Under the pieces are notes generated by a model. That model had not been told where the DNA came from. It saw nothing but the letters and a program-made list of their open reading frames with translations, and ran no database searches. The position numbers were made by a program, and so were the translations under genes. Positions 21,968 through 29,683 of a stretch of 35,614 nt of DNA are shown in pieces. The stretch comes from Paenibacillus albidus (GTDB lineage Bacteria; Bacillota; Bacilli; Paenibacillales; Paenibacillaceae), in the NCBI RefSeq assembly GCF_014644435.1, contig NZ_BMKR01000055.1, positions 1 to 35,614 of the forward strand, given 5' to 3'. The first letter of the stretch is position 1. Every line of letters begins with the position of its first letter.

Positions 21968-23680
21968 CTAAATCTTAAATTTATGGATGATGCTCTGCAG
22001 ATCATCTGCCAGGCTGGCAAGAGATTGGGAAGAAGAAGAGATTTCCTCCATGGAGGCGAGCTGCTCCTGCGTTGCGGCGGAGATGTTCTGTGTATTGGTG
22101 GCCGATTCTTTGGCTACGGCGCTGACATCATAAATAGCTGCATTCACCTTTTCAGTCCCGGCGGCCATTTTATGCAGAGCGGTTGAGATCACCTCAATCT
22201 GTGAGACCATCCCGTTTACCGCAAGGTGGATTTTATGAAAGGAATTTCCGGCTTCATTAACAATATGGAGCCCGGAATTTACTTCCTCAGAGGCTTTTTC
22301 CATCGTTTCCAGCGTAATGGCCGTATCTTGTTGAATCAGCTGAATCAGCTGGGAGATCTGTTCCGTTGATTCATTGGATTTCACTGCCAGCTTTCTTACT
22401 TCGGCGGCCACCACCGCAAATCCGTTGCCGTGTTCCCCGGCTCTTGCCGCTTCTATGGCTGCGTTCAAGGCGAGCAGATTCGTCTGCACGGATATATCCG
22501 TAATGACATTGGTAATCTGCCCGATTTGTTCAGAGCGCTCATGGAGGCTTTTGACGGCAGCGGACAAGCTGTTGACATTGGTATAGATCGAGTTCATCTG
22601 TTGGTTGGCTTCATCAATGGCCTGATTGCCTTCCGACGACATTTGTGAGGCATGCAAAACATCATTTCGCATATTTTCTGTATTATCCGTTATGGTTTGG
22701 GTATACCGGGTAATGTCAGCAATGACCCTGGTGCTGTCTTCGACATTATCGACCTGTTGTTCTGCGCCAGTCGCCAGCTCCTGGACCGTTATGGTAATAT
22801 GTTCACTCGCTTTACTGTTCTGTTCGCTACTAGCGCTGAGCTCTTCCGAGGCTGAAGCCACCATTTGTGAAGATTCATGAACCGTGCTGAACACGGATTG
22901 CAAGGTGGCAGTCATATTATTGAAAGAGGCAGACAGCTCACCCATTTCATCCTTGGATTGATAACTTCCTTTTACCGTGAAATCGCCCTGTTCCGCTTGG
23001 GACAACAAATTCACAACCTCTTTGATGGGCTTTACAATCAGACGTGCGATGATCAGGCTCAGGAAGAGTAACAGGATCAATGCCGCAAAACTGATTACTG
23101 ATACAAGTATTGTGATTTTGTTCAGGTCTTCCTGGTTTTTGCTGTTAATTGTACCGGCGAACGAAGTATGTAAATGCTGCAGCTCTTTCAGTGTGTCGTT
23201 CACCAGCTTGCGGTTTGGTTCAACGGCATCAAGGTACAACGCGTAGGCTTCTTTGTTTTTATTGACGGCAGCTAATTCGATGACTTTGTTGCGGCTCTCC
23301 TTTAAAAGCTCTGCTTGCTGCTTATATTGGTCAACTAAACGCTGTTGTTCATCATTTAATTGCCCGTTGTCTATTTCAGCAATCAAAGCATCGATTTCTT
23401 CCCAGGCTGAACTGATTTCATCTTCCAGTTCCTGGTTTCGGGCAGGGTCCTCTGTGGCCAATAACTCCAGTGTATAAGCATCGCTGGCTCGTGCATTTAT
23501 TCTGATTTGCATCGTTTTTTCAAGCGGTATCAGGTTTTCCGTATACATGATATCGGAACCCTTGGCCATAACCCGAATATAATTCAGGCCCATCATGCCT
23601 ACCGAACCTAATGCCAGCACACTAACTAATATGATGATCATCAGTTTTTGGGTTACGGTTAAGTTTTTTAGTAGTTTCAA
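21968..23680 (-). CDS. Methyl-accepting chemotaxis protein
   Basis: This 570-residue transmembrane chemoreceptor has TM1 at about 11-33, an extracellular four-helix-bundle (4HB_MCP-like) sensor at about 35-190, TM2 at about 191-211 and HAMP at about 212-265. A long cytoplasmic signalling coiled-coil follows, with the invariant hairpin tip ITDISVQTNLLALNAAIEAARAGEHGNGFAVVAAEVRKLA that contacts CheA/CheW, and Gln/Glu-rich methylation helices on both sides. The start is TTG 23678-23680 behind AAAGGAGA. The promoter region contains a sigma-D-like motif (23723-23748), as expected for motility genes. It is convergent with the lyase gene and could guide the cell to the same polysaccharide; that link is only positional. 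The stimulus is unknown. Confidence 0.95.
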   Translation of the reverse strand: MKLLKNLTVTQKLMIIILVSVLALGSVGMMGLNYIRVMAKGSDIMYTENLIPLEKTMQIRINARASDAYTLELLATEDPARNQELEDEISSAWEEIDALIAEIDNGQLNDEQQRLVDQYKQQAELLKESRNKVIELAAVNKNKEAYALYLDAVEPNRKLVNDTLKELQHLHTSFAGTINSKNQEDLNKITILVSVISFAALILLLFLSLIIARLIVKPIKEVVNLLSQAEQGDFTVKGSYQSKDEMGELSASFNNMTATLQSVFSTVHESSQMVASASEELSASSEQNSKASEHITITVQELATGAEQQVDNVEDSTRVIADITRYTQTITDNTENMRNDVLHASQMSSEGNQAIDEANQQMNSIYTNVNSLSAAVKSLHERSEQIGQITNVITDISVQTNLLALNAAIEAARAGEHGNGFAVVAAEVRKLAVKSNESTEQISQLIQLIQQDTAITLETMEKASEEVNSGLHIVNEAGNSFHKIHLAVNGMVSQIEVISTALHKMAAGTEKVNAAIYDVSAVAKESATNTQNISAATQEQLASMEEISSSSQSLASLADDLQSIIHKFKI

Positions 23681-23722
23681 GCGAGCGTCTCCTTTAAATT
23701 TAAAGTATTTTCCTAGAGATTA

Positions 23723-23748
23723 ATATCGGTTCCGGTGTAAGGAATTTG
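23723..23748 (-). promoter_or_regulatory. Sigma-D (FliA-type) promoter of the chemoreceptor gene
   Basis: On the minus strand CAAA, 14 bases, then ACCGATAT matches the sigma-D consensus TAAA-N15-GCCGATAT except for one base in each box and one base of spacing. It lies 43 bases before the TTG start. Confidence 0.7.
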
Positions 23749-23840
23749 AAGTGGGAAAATTTTTTATAAAGAAGGAGTTTATTTAAAGCTGGGGAATTAG
23801 GAGAAGGAAGCAGTCAATATGGATTATTAGAGGGGGCAAC

Positions 23841-24512
23841 ATGAAATTATTAATCATTCAACCAAAACTGGAACACAATCTAGTGCAGCTTGAGAAAGCC
23901 CTGCGGGATCATCCTTCCGTGGATGCCGTGATTTTCCCTGAGGGTTATTTGAATGAGAACCTGGAGCAGGCCTGCGGTTTGGCGCAACAATATAGCAGAA
24001 TACTCATTGGCGGGCACAGGAGGCTGCAGGACCATCCGAAAGACAGGGCGCTGATCATTGACCGAGCGGGTGCAGTTGTTCTGGATAGAAGGAAATACAG
24101 CCACACGATTTTCAAAAGAATTGAAGGCTTGAAGGTGGGGCACATTCTGTGTGATGAGCTGGTATTACAAGGAGTGAAGGGTGAAGATACCCGTAATATA
24201 GACTTGATTGTACATCCGATAGGTGTAGGCATGTTCAGTGAAGAGCAATTTGAAGAATGGATCCATGCAGCCCGGCAAATAGCTGTTGCCTATAGGGCGA
24301 TGGTTATCGGTACGAGTCACGCAGACGGCTCATTTCGGGGAGCGGATGAATCCATACCCATTGCTTACTGTTTTGATCCCCATGGAGAGGTAGTCTTTAT
24401 ATCGAAGAATGATACAAGAACCCGGATATTGGATATGAGCACACAGACCGTTACGTTTCCGCCACTAGCCCAACATCAGATTGAAAATAAGGGATTTCTG
24501 AAGGAGGTTTGA
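23841..24512 (+). CDS. Short nitrilase-superfamily (carbon-nitrogen hydrolase) protein
   Basis: The 223-residue protein begins MKLLIIQPKLEHNLVQLEKAL and shows the Glu-Lys-Cys triad of the nitrilase fold in order: Glu34 in VIFPEGYL, Lys85 in DRRKYSHTIF, and Cys104 in GHILCDELVLQG. The C-terminal half has the typical AARQIAVAYRAMVIGTSHADG and FDPHGEVVFI strands. Family members are usually 260-300 residues, so this is a compact version with shortened loops. It should hydrolyse a C-N bond of a small amide in the cytoplasm; the substrate is unknown. The ribosome site AGAGGGGGC lies before ATG 23841. It is divergent from the chemoreceptor gene and followed by the second 268-bp repeat rather than by a gene. 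Confidence 0.85.
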   Translation: MKLLIIQPKLEHNLVQLEKALRDHPSVDAVIFPEGYLNENLEQACGLAQQYSRILIGGHRRLQDHPKDRALIIDRAGAVVLDRRKYSHTIFKRIEGLKVGHILCDELVLQGVKGEDTRNIDLIVHPIGVGMFSEEQFEEWIHAARQIAVAYRAMVIGTSHADGSFRGADESIPIAYCFDPHGEVVFISKNDTRTRILDMSTQTVTFPPLAQHQIENKGFLKEV

Positions 24513-24560
24513 TATGGATTAGCGTTCGTCACCAGTCTTCGAGCTGTTCTAATGTATATC

Positions 24561-24829
24561 GTACCTCAGAATGGTATAAACGAGGCTCAAACATCCATTA
24601 TGATGTATTTTGTACATTCAAAGGATAGCCATAAGGCACTTTTCGGCTCATGCTGCGGTTCCTGCTGCACCAAATACACTGAAATCCTAAAACAAGCCTA
24701 CTTTTTTCCATCCTGATGTATAAAGTGCACTCTAGCGAGCTCCGCCCTAGGCTTACAGCGTGCCTTCCGGGAGGTGGTCTTTCGAATGCGCGCCATCTAT
24801 TCCCACCTTTTAAAGACTGATGCTGTACT
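24561..24829 (+). repeat. 268-bp dispersed repeat, copy 2
   Basis: This is the same orientation and almost the same extent as 5553-5820. Its three TGTATNNNGTRCA sites lie at 24604-24616, 24666-24678 (inverted) and 24717-24729, all identical in sequence to those of copy 1. Changes elsewhere include single-base substitutions and small indels, among them an extra base near 24779 that breaks the minus-strand frame. The copy fills the gap between the nitrilase-like gene and the lipoprotein terminator. The 24513-24902 gap holds no gene. Confidence 0.85.
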
Positions 24830-24840
24830 CGTCCATTCCT

Positions 24841-24886
24841 AACAGAAAATAAGCGCCCTGGAGATAGATCCCCGGTGCGCTTATTT
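24841..24886 (-). terminator. Terminator of the lipoprotein gene
   Basis: AAATAAGCGC (24847-24856) and GCGCTTATTT (24877-24886) form a perfect 10-bp stem with a further CC/GG pair inside. Read on the minus strand it ends in TTATTTTCTGTT, just after the lipoprotein stop. Confidence 0.75.
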
Positions 24887-24902
24887 GTGTTGAAAGGCTG
24901 AT

Positions 24903-25343
24903 TTACTGCGGGCTCAACTGTGTGATCTGGCTCAGCAGCTCGTTGACTTTATTCAACGTATCGGGAATGCCGGTGGAGTCAAAGGCTGCTTTCCCTGCTT
25001 CTACGTTGCTTATCGCCTGATCGAGGCCTTGCTGCAGTGTCTCATTGTATCCGACGATGGATTGGTGCAGGTTCGCTGCATATTCCGGAACCTGGAGGTC
25101 GGCATAATTCGTAATCTGTTCCTTAAGCGCCTGGAGTCTTTCCGTCAGTACCTCACGTGCCTGCACATCTGTCGCTGCATCTGTGGCCAAGGTCTCCATC
25201 TCTTGACCGAACTCTGTCAATGTCTGCATATAGGAAGCTGTACCGGCAGCAAAATTGACGCTATCCCCGACCTTTTCCGCAATTCCGCAACCCGGCACAA
25301 TCAACAAGACAAGCAGCAGCAGACCTAATCCATATTTTTTCAC
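24903..25343 (-). CDS. Small lipoprotein, DUF6376-like
   Basis: This is a 146-residue protein with a lipoprotein signal: MKKYGLGLLLLVLLIVPGC, with lipobox Cys at residue 19. The mature part is wholly helical and Gln/Ala-rich (SVNFAAGTASYMQTLTEFGQEM, ALKEQITNYADLQVPEYAANLHQSIVGYNETLQQGL), a coiled-coil-like bundle of three or four helices. It resembles the small Bacillus lipoproteins grouped as DUF6376, whose function is unknown; the family name is from memory and is not certain. The start is GTG 25341-25343 behind AAGGAG. It stands alone on the minus strand with its own terminator. It is probably anchored to the outer face of the membrane. Confidence 0.85.
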   Translation of the reverse strand: MKKYGLGLLLLVLLIVPGCGIAEKVGDSVNFAAGTASYMQTLTEFGQEMETLATDAATDVQAREVLTERLQALKEQITNYADLQVPEYAANLHQSIVGYNETLQQGLDQAISNVEAGKAAFDSTGIPDTLNKVNELLSQITQLSPQ

Positions 25344-25684
25344 TTAGCTTCGCTCCTTCGTTTGGTTGTTGAGGTTTCTTGTTCATACGTTTATGGCAGC
25401 ACAAGGTTTCGCATGACCACGGCTGTTCGCAGTAGAAATCTGCAGGGCAGCTTATGCTTACGATGCGAGCTTTCCTGCGGAAAGCTTTCGGGCGGTCGCT
25501 ACCGCTCCTCCAGTTCCAAAATCCCCCTCCGTCTCCATTCCCTTATTCATAAATGTTCAGGTTCAATCTATATAGGAAATACCTTGAGCTGACGGCTGAA
25601 CATCCGGTATGATGAGAGATGGAGAAGGTCCGCCAAGCTAACCGGACCCTTCCCGCACGGCACCTGACTATAGGAGGGATAACC
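25344..25684. other. Intergenic region with twin hairpins
   Basis: There is no supported gene in these 341 bases. Two adjacent hairpins stand out. One, at 25468-25486, has arms AGCTTTCC and GGAAAGCT around TGC. The other, at 25492-25505, has arms GCGGT and ACCGC around CGCT. A pyrimidine-rich stretch (CTCCTCCAGTTCC, then CCCCCTCC) follows. The arrangement looks like a dispersed intergenic repeat or a small RNA. A weaker GGTCCG/CGGACC hairpin lies at 25627-25648, in the leader of the next gene. Confidence 0.45.
25584..25613 (+). promoter_or_regulatory. Possible sigma-A promoter for the membrane-protein operon
   Basis: TTGAGC (25584-25589), an 18-base spacer and TATGAT (25608-25613) lie 71 bases before the chosen TTG start, leaving a short structured leader. 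Confidence 0.45.
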
Positions 25685-26140
25685 TTGTTTTATCCAATAA
25701 GTCTCTTAATTCCGCTTATGGTCATGTTACCTAATCTGCTTTTTGTTAGATTTAAGCCGCAGAATGTGCGGGCCGGGACGAAAAAGAACCCCATCCTTAT
25801 TGCAGCAGAAGGTGTAGGAAGATTTGCGGTGATGATCGTTCCGCTATTTTTTCAGGTACATCTTCATGCCAGTTATGAGATCATTGCGTTGCTGATGATG
25901 TCTTGCTCTCTGTTCATGTATTATTTAGGCTGGGGAAGGTACTACAGTAATCTCCGAGAGTATAAGCTGCTGTTTGCCCCAATGCTGGGGATCCCCGTGC
26001 CGCTTGCGATTGCCCCCAGCCTGTATTTTCTGTTCTCCGCCGTCATCCTACACTCTGGATATATGGTGATTTTCAGCGTGATCTTTGCAGTGGGGCACAT
26101 TACGAACAGTCTCAGGGATTATTATGCAGCGCTGGACTGA
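25685..26140 (+). CDS. Small integral membrane protein (151 aa)
   Basis: The protein has about five membrane segments: FYPISLLIPLMVMLPNLLF, FAVMIVPLFFQVHL, IIALLMMSCSLFMYYLGW, and a long hydrophobic C-terminal part (LGIPVPLAIAPSLYFLFSAVILHSGYMVIFSVIFAVGHI) that can form two. The start is TTG 25685, seven bases after the excellent site AGGAGGG. The ATG at 25619 in the same frame has no good ribosome site and would add a Pro/Arg-rich hydrophilic extension. No family is recognised. It precedes an AAA ATPase gene by 55 bases on the same strand and may be cotranscribed with it; a functional link is not evident. Confidence 0.7.
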   Translation: MFYPISLLIPLMVMLPNLLFVRFKPQNVRAGTKKNPILIAAEGVGRFAVMIVPLFFQVHLHASYEIIALLMMSCSLFMYYLGWGRYYSNLREYKLLFAPMLGIPVPLAIAPSLYFLFSAVILHSGYMVIFSVIFAVGHITNSLRDYYAALD

Positions 26141-26195
26141 GCCATGCCGGAATATTCTCAGTTCCAGGCCAAATCATTTTTGGGGAGGTGATATC

Positions 26196-26921
26196 ATGTT
26201 TCTGCGCAGTCTAGAGATGTTAAGGGAAAATGACAGTAACGCCGGCAAATATCCGTTCTCCATTTCGGCGATAAAGAATCTGCATACCCTGGAGTTCAAA
26301 TCGAACGTTACCTTTTTTGTTGGAGAAAATGGTTCAGGGAAATCTACGATTCTGGAGGCCATGGCCTATCAATGCGGCTTTAATACAGCAGGAGGGGGGA
26401 AGAACAACACTTATGAGGTGGATGCTTCCCATTCCATTCTTGGGGACCATATCCGCTTGTCTTGGCTGCCAAAGATCACGAACGGTTTTTTTCTCAGGGC
26501 AGAGACCTTTTATCATTTTGCCTCCCATCTGGATACGATGCCGCAGAGCTTGCCGTATTACGGGGGACGTTCCTTGCATGAACAATCTCACGGTGAGGCA
26601 TTTCTATCCCTTTTCAAACATCGTTTCGGCAAAAAAGCGATCTATCTGCTCGATGAGCCCGAAGCGGCGCTTTCACCGGCCCGGCAATTGTCACTGATGC
26701 GGATTATCAAGGATTTGGAACACGAAGCCCAGTTCATCATAGCTACACATTCTCCGATTCTGCTTGGATACCCGGAGGCACAGATCCTGAACTTTGATGA
26801 TCATCCGGTTGGAGAAATCCGTTATGAGGACACCCTGCACTACATCATCACCAGACGTTTCCTCGAGAATCGAAAAAGAGTCCTGCAGGAGTTGTTCTCT
26901 GATCAGGAGGAGGATGGTTAG
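26196..26921 (+). CDS. AAA/ABC-type ATPase (241 aa, SMC/RecF-like head)
   Basis: This 241-residue nucleotide-binding protein has Walker A GENGSGKST (near residue 43). An ABC-like signature region, GRSLHEQSHGEAFLSLFKHRF, lies where LSGGQ sits, followed by Walker B AIYLLDEPEAALSP and the His switch IIATHSPILL. The order matches compact COG3910-type predicted ATPases, which lack the coiled-coil of true SMC proteins and have no membrane part. A role in DNA transactions or regulation of a partner is likely, but transport is not. The start ATG 26196 has GGGGAGGTG upstream; the open frame reaching back to 26085 only overlaps the membrane-protein gene. One base separates its stop from the polynucleotide-kinase-like gene, so the two are translationally coupled. 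Confidence 0.88.
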   Translation: MFLRSLEMLRENDSNAGKYPFSISAIKNLHTLEFKSNVTFFVGENGSGKSTILEAMAYQCGFNTAGGGKNNTYEVDASHSILGDHIRLSWLPKITNGFFLRAETFYHFASHLDTMPQSLPYYGGRSLHEQSHGEAFLSLFKHRFGKKAIYLLDEPEAALSPARQLSLMRIIKDLEHEAQFIIATHSPILLGYPEAQILNFDDHPVGEIRYEDTLHYIITRRFLENRKRVLQELFSDQEEDG

Positions 26922-26922
26922 C

Positions 26923-27387
26923 ATGGAATGTGTGATTTTTACCGGTATTCAGGCTTCGGGCAAATCAACGTTCTACCAAGACAGATTCTTTCAAACGCAT
27001 ATGCGGATTAACCTTGATATGTTAAGAACCAGGAATCGCGAAGACATCTATTTGGCAGCTTCGGTTCAGGCCAAGCAACCGTTTGTCGTTGATAATACCA
27101 ATCCAACCAGAGGAGACAGAAAGAAATATATCGACATTGCTAAGGCATATAAATTTAAGGTGACAGGTTATTATTTTGAGCCTAATATGGAGCTGTCCCT
27201 GGAGAGAAACGAAAGAAGAACAGGAAAAGCAAAGATTAGAGAGATTGGAATCCAAAGTACATTGATGAAACTTGAGGTTCCTGGATGGACAGAAGGTTTT
27301 GACGAGCTGTATCTTGTTAGGTCCTTTGACGGAAGGTTTCAGGTAGAGGCCTATGGACAAACAGGAGCTCCAAATGACGGAGATTAG
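26923..27387 (+). CDS. Polynucleotide-kinase-like P-loop protein (154 aa)
   Basis: The protein opens MECVIFTGIQASGKSTFYQ, with Walker A GIQASGKST. Then come the substrate-binding INLDMLRTRNRED, Walker B-like PFVVDNTNPTRGDRKKYI (the DNTN motif typical of T4 Pnkp-type kinases), and a lid region with Arg-rich LERNERRTGKAKI. It corresponds to small COG4639-like predicted kinases that phosphorylate a 5'-OH of RNA or DNA or a small molecule. It starts one base after the AAA ATPase, with GGAGGAGGA as ribosome site located inside that gene's end. Together they form a two-gene unit of ATPase plus kinase that may act in nucleic-acid repair or stress; that role is inference. Confidence 0.87.
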   Translation: MECVIFTGIQASGKSTFYQDRFFQTHMRINLDMLRTRNREDIYLAASVQAKQPFVVDNTNPTRGDRKKYIDIAKAYKFKVTGYYFEPNMELSLERNERRTGKAKIREIGIQSTLMKLEVPGWTEGFDELYLVRSFDGRFQVEAYGQTGAPNDGD

Positions 27388-27428
27388 AAACAACGGTGCA
27401 CAAATATAACAACCTAAGGAGACTTACG

Positions 27429-27926
27429 ATGAAAAAAATCGCATTTTTAATTATCGATATGCAAAAAGCCTTTTTACAGGATCACAAAGAACAAATGAAT
27501 GTTGAGCGTGCGTGTGAACACATAAACTATGTTGCCGAACAGCTTCGTGCAAACAATCACCCTGTGATTCATATTCAGGATGTGGAAGGAGCCGAAGATC
27601 TTAACGCTGAATCACTCGAAATCATCCCGGAAATCAATGTGGAACCCCAGGATATCAGGGTAACTAAAGAAGCATCCAACGCTTTTTGGAATACAGAATT
27701 AGAACAGATTCTATTAAAGCATGACATTGGTTTGGTTGTCGTGGCAGGTTATGCCGCAGAGCATTGTGTTCTTTTTACCTATAACGGTGCCAGAGAGCGA
27801 GGGTTCAAAACAGTAATTCTGCAGAATGGAATACTAAGCAGTAATAGTGATGTCATTCCACTGACCAACCGGGACCGTAACGTCATTTCTTATCCTGTTA
27901 TTGAGTTCATAGCCAATGGATTGTGA
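27429..27926 (+). CDS. Isochorismatase-like cysteine hydrolase
   Basis: This 165-residue member of the isochorismatase fold keeps the Asp-Lys-Cys triad: Asp10 in AFLIIDMQKAF, Lys80 in RVTKEASNAFWNT, and Cys113 in GYAAEHCVLFT. The cis-peptide region preceding the Cys (VVVAGYAAEHC) is typical. Family enzymes hydrolyse amides such as nicotinamide, biuret or N-carbamoyl compounds, or isochorismate; the specificity here is not evident. The start ATG 27429 has AAGGAG 7 bases upstream; the frame open before it (27396) lacks a site. It sits 41 bases after the kinase gene in the same direction, and is probably a separate or loosely coupled unit. Confidence 0.9.
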   Translation: MKKIAFLIIDMQKAFLQDHKEQMNVERACEHINYVAEQLRANNHPVIHIQDVEGAEDLNAESLEIIPEINVEPQDIRVTKEASNAFWNTELEQILLKHDIGLVVVAGYAAEHCVLFTYNGARERGFKTVILQNGILSSNSDVIPLTNRDRNVISYPVIEFIANGL

Positions 27927-27968
27927 AGCTAGCTGCAGCCGACCGAACAATACAGGAGGTTGACCCAA

Positions 27969-28661
27969 GTGAATCACTCGGGCAAAAAAGTACTAGTAGT
28001 AGAAGATGATGCGGATATCAACCGTCTGCTGTGCCGGATGCTCTCGGGCGAAGGGATCACCGCTGTTCCTGCATTTTCCGGAAGTGAAGCCTCACTTCGG
28101 CTGTCGCTCGAAGAATATCAGCTGGTGCTGCTGGATCTCATGCTGCCGGGCATTCCGGGAGAAACCCTGATTACAGAGATCCGCGGGAAGTTTACTGTGC
28201 CCATCATTGTGATTTCTGCCAAAAGCACACTCGAAGACAAGGTGGCCTTGCTGCGGCTTGGTGCAGATGATTATATCACCAAACCGTTTGAAAAAGAGGA
28301 AGTGTTGGCCAGAGTTGAAGCGCAGCTTAGACGTCTCCAATATGTAGATACAGCGAATAATCATGATGGGATTATGCGTGTGCGTGAGTTACATTTGGAC
28401 AAGAATCAGCATGAAGTCACCTTGGCCGGGCAGCGCCTAACCTTAACCAACTCTGAATTTGATATTCTGGCGCTGCTGCTGTCGAGGCCCGAGAAGGTTT
28501 TTTCCAAAAGCGAGATTTATCAGAACATCTGGCAGGGAACGTATCTGGGCGATGACAACACGATCAATGTCCATATCAGCAACCTGCGGGCCAAAATGGC
28601 CCATGTGACGAAAGAGGAATACATCCGGACCATTTGGGGGATCGGCTTCAAAATCGTCTAA
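27969..28661 (+). CDS. OmpR/PhoB-family response regulator
   Basis: This is a 230-residue regulator. The receiver domain has VVEDDAD (acidic pocket), phosphoacceptor Asp56 in LVLLDLMLPG, Ser/Thr in VISAKS, and the switch Lys in YITKPFEKEE. The winged-helix DNA-binding domain (about 130-230) contains LTLTNSEFDILALLLSRPEKVFSKSEIYQNIW and DNTINVHISNLRAKM. The start is GTG 27969, nine bases after AGGAGG; TTG 27960 would overlap the ribosome site. It is followed by an ABC transporter and its partner kinase. Between it and the ATPase gene lies a direct repeat of TTAAG-type half-sites with a weak -35, so it probably activates the transporter operon. Confidence 0.93.
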   Translation: MNHSGKKVLVVEDDADINRLLCRMLSGEGITAVPAFSGSEASLRLSLEEYQLVLLDLMLPGIPGETLITEIRGKFTVPIIVISAKSTLEDKVALLRLGADDYITKPFEKEEVLARVEAQLRRLQYVDTANNHDGIMRVRELHLDKNQHEVTLAGQRLTLTNSEFDILALLLSRPEKVFSKSEIYQNIWQGTYLGDDNTINVHISNLRAKMAHVTKEEYIRTIWGIGFKIV

Positions 28662-28682
28662 CCGGAGGTGTCTTTAGACTTT

Positions 28683-28737
28683 CTTAAGGTTTTGCTTAAA
28701 GCTTATTAAAAGGGACCCCGCTACAATGAGAATATCC
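28683..28737 (+). promoter_or_regulatory. Regulated promoter of the ABC transporter genes
   Basis: CTTAAG (28683-28688) and CTTAAA (28695-28700), 12 bases apart, form a tandem half-site pair of the kind used by OmpR-type regulators. A good -10 TACAAT (28732-28737) lies downstream with no recognisable -35, consistent with a promoter that needs an activator. Confidence 0.55.
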
Positions 28738-28762
28738 AAGTAGCAAGGGAGGCCTGAATACG

Positions 28763-29683
28763 ATGAATGAGATGCTGAAAATCGAGGCGCTCAGCAAGAT
28801 TTACGGAGATTCTTACGCCCTGCAAGATGTTCATCTGAGCATTATGGCAGGCGACATTTGCGCAGTGATCGGAAAAAACGGTGCCGGCAAAACAACGTTA
28901 TTCAAATGTATCACCGAACAGGTTTTTCCGACGGGCGGGTCGATCTCCTTTTATGGAAAAAGGGATGTAGCCGAGGTCAGACAGGAACGCCGCAAGATGG
29001 GGACCATTATTGAAGAACCGGCGTTTTATCCGGATTTCACGGCAAGGCAGAACCTGGAATATTACCGCCAGCAGCGGGGGATCGCAGGTAAAGCCCCAAT
29101 CGAGCAAGCGCTGCGGGAAGTAGGTCTGCTGCATACCGGAAAGAAGAAATTCAAAGTATTCTCTATGGGGATGAAGCAGCGCCTGGGAATTGCTCTGGCC
29201 CTGATGTCTCACCCCACGCTCCTGATTCTCGATGAACCCACAAACGGATTAGATCCGGAAGGAAAGGCGGAAATCCGCCAGCTGCTTCAGCGGTTGAACC
29301 GGGAGAGAAATGTGACGATGCTGATCTCCAGCCACGTGTTGTCTGAGCTGCAAAGTATCGCTACCCGGTATATTTTCATCGACCAGGGACGGATTGTCGA
29401 AGCATTAACGGCTAAGGAGCTGCTCAACAAGACGCAGAGAACCGTCGAATTGGTCGTGAAGGACAGCGCACAGGCTGCTCCGATTCTGGATAAACATTTC
29501 CCGGATATTCCCTATCAAATCCTTCCGGATCACCGTATTCAGCTGTTTGGCGGGGTGGAGCAGACGGACCGGATCAACCGTGTACTCCATAACCAGAATG
29601 TCGCCGTAGTCTCCATTAACGTTAAAGGCGAGGACTTGGAAGCCTATTACCTCAGCCTGCTTGGAGGTGAGCGGAATGCTTAA
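28763..29683 (+). CDS. ABC transporter ATPase, peptide-antibiotic-resistance type
   Basis: This 306-residue ATPase has Walker A GKNGAGKTT, signature FSMGMKQRLGIALAL (the SxGMKQRLG variant typical of bacitracin and lantibiotic exporters), Walker B LLILDEPTNGLDP and the His loop ISSHVLSEL. An 85-residue C-terminal extension follows, as in BcrA/NatA-type ATPases. The start ATG 28763 has AGGGAGG upstream. It overlaps the permease gene by 8 bases and forms a transporter with it. The cluster response regulator-ATPase-permease-kinase resembles systems that sense and expel cell-wall-active peptides. The actual substrate is not known. Confidence 0.93.
   Translation: MNEMLKIEALSKIYGDSYALQDVHLSIMAGDICAVIGKNGAGKTTLFKCITEQVFPTGGSISFYGKRDVAEVRQERRKMGTIIEEPAFYPDFTARQNLEYYRQQRGIAGKAPIEQALREVGLLHTGKKKFKVFSMGMKQRLGIALALMSHPTLLILDEPTNGLDPEGKAEIRQLLQRLNRERNVTMLISSHVLSELQSIATRYIFIDQGRIVEALTAKELLNKTQRTVELVVKDSAQAAPILDKHFPDIPYQILPDHRIQLFGGVEQTDRINRVLHNQNVAVVSINVKGEDLEAYYLSLLGGERNA

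Noticed and set aside
26085..26195. Longer start for the AAA ATPase
   Set aside because: It overlaps the membrane-protein gene, and the extension does not resemble the family; ATG 26196 has a strong ribosome site.
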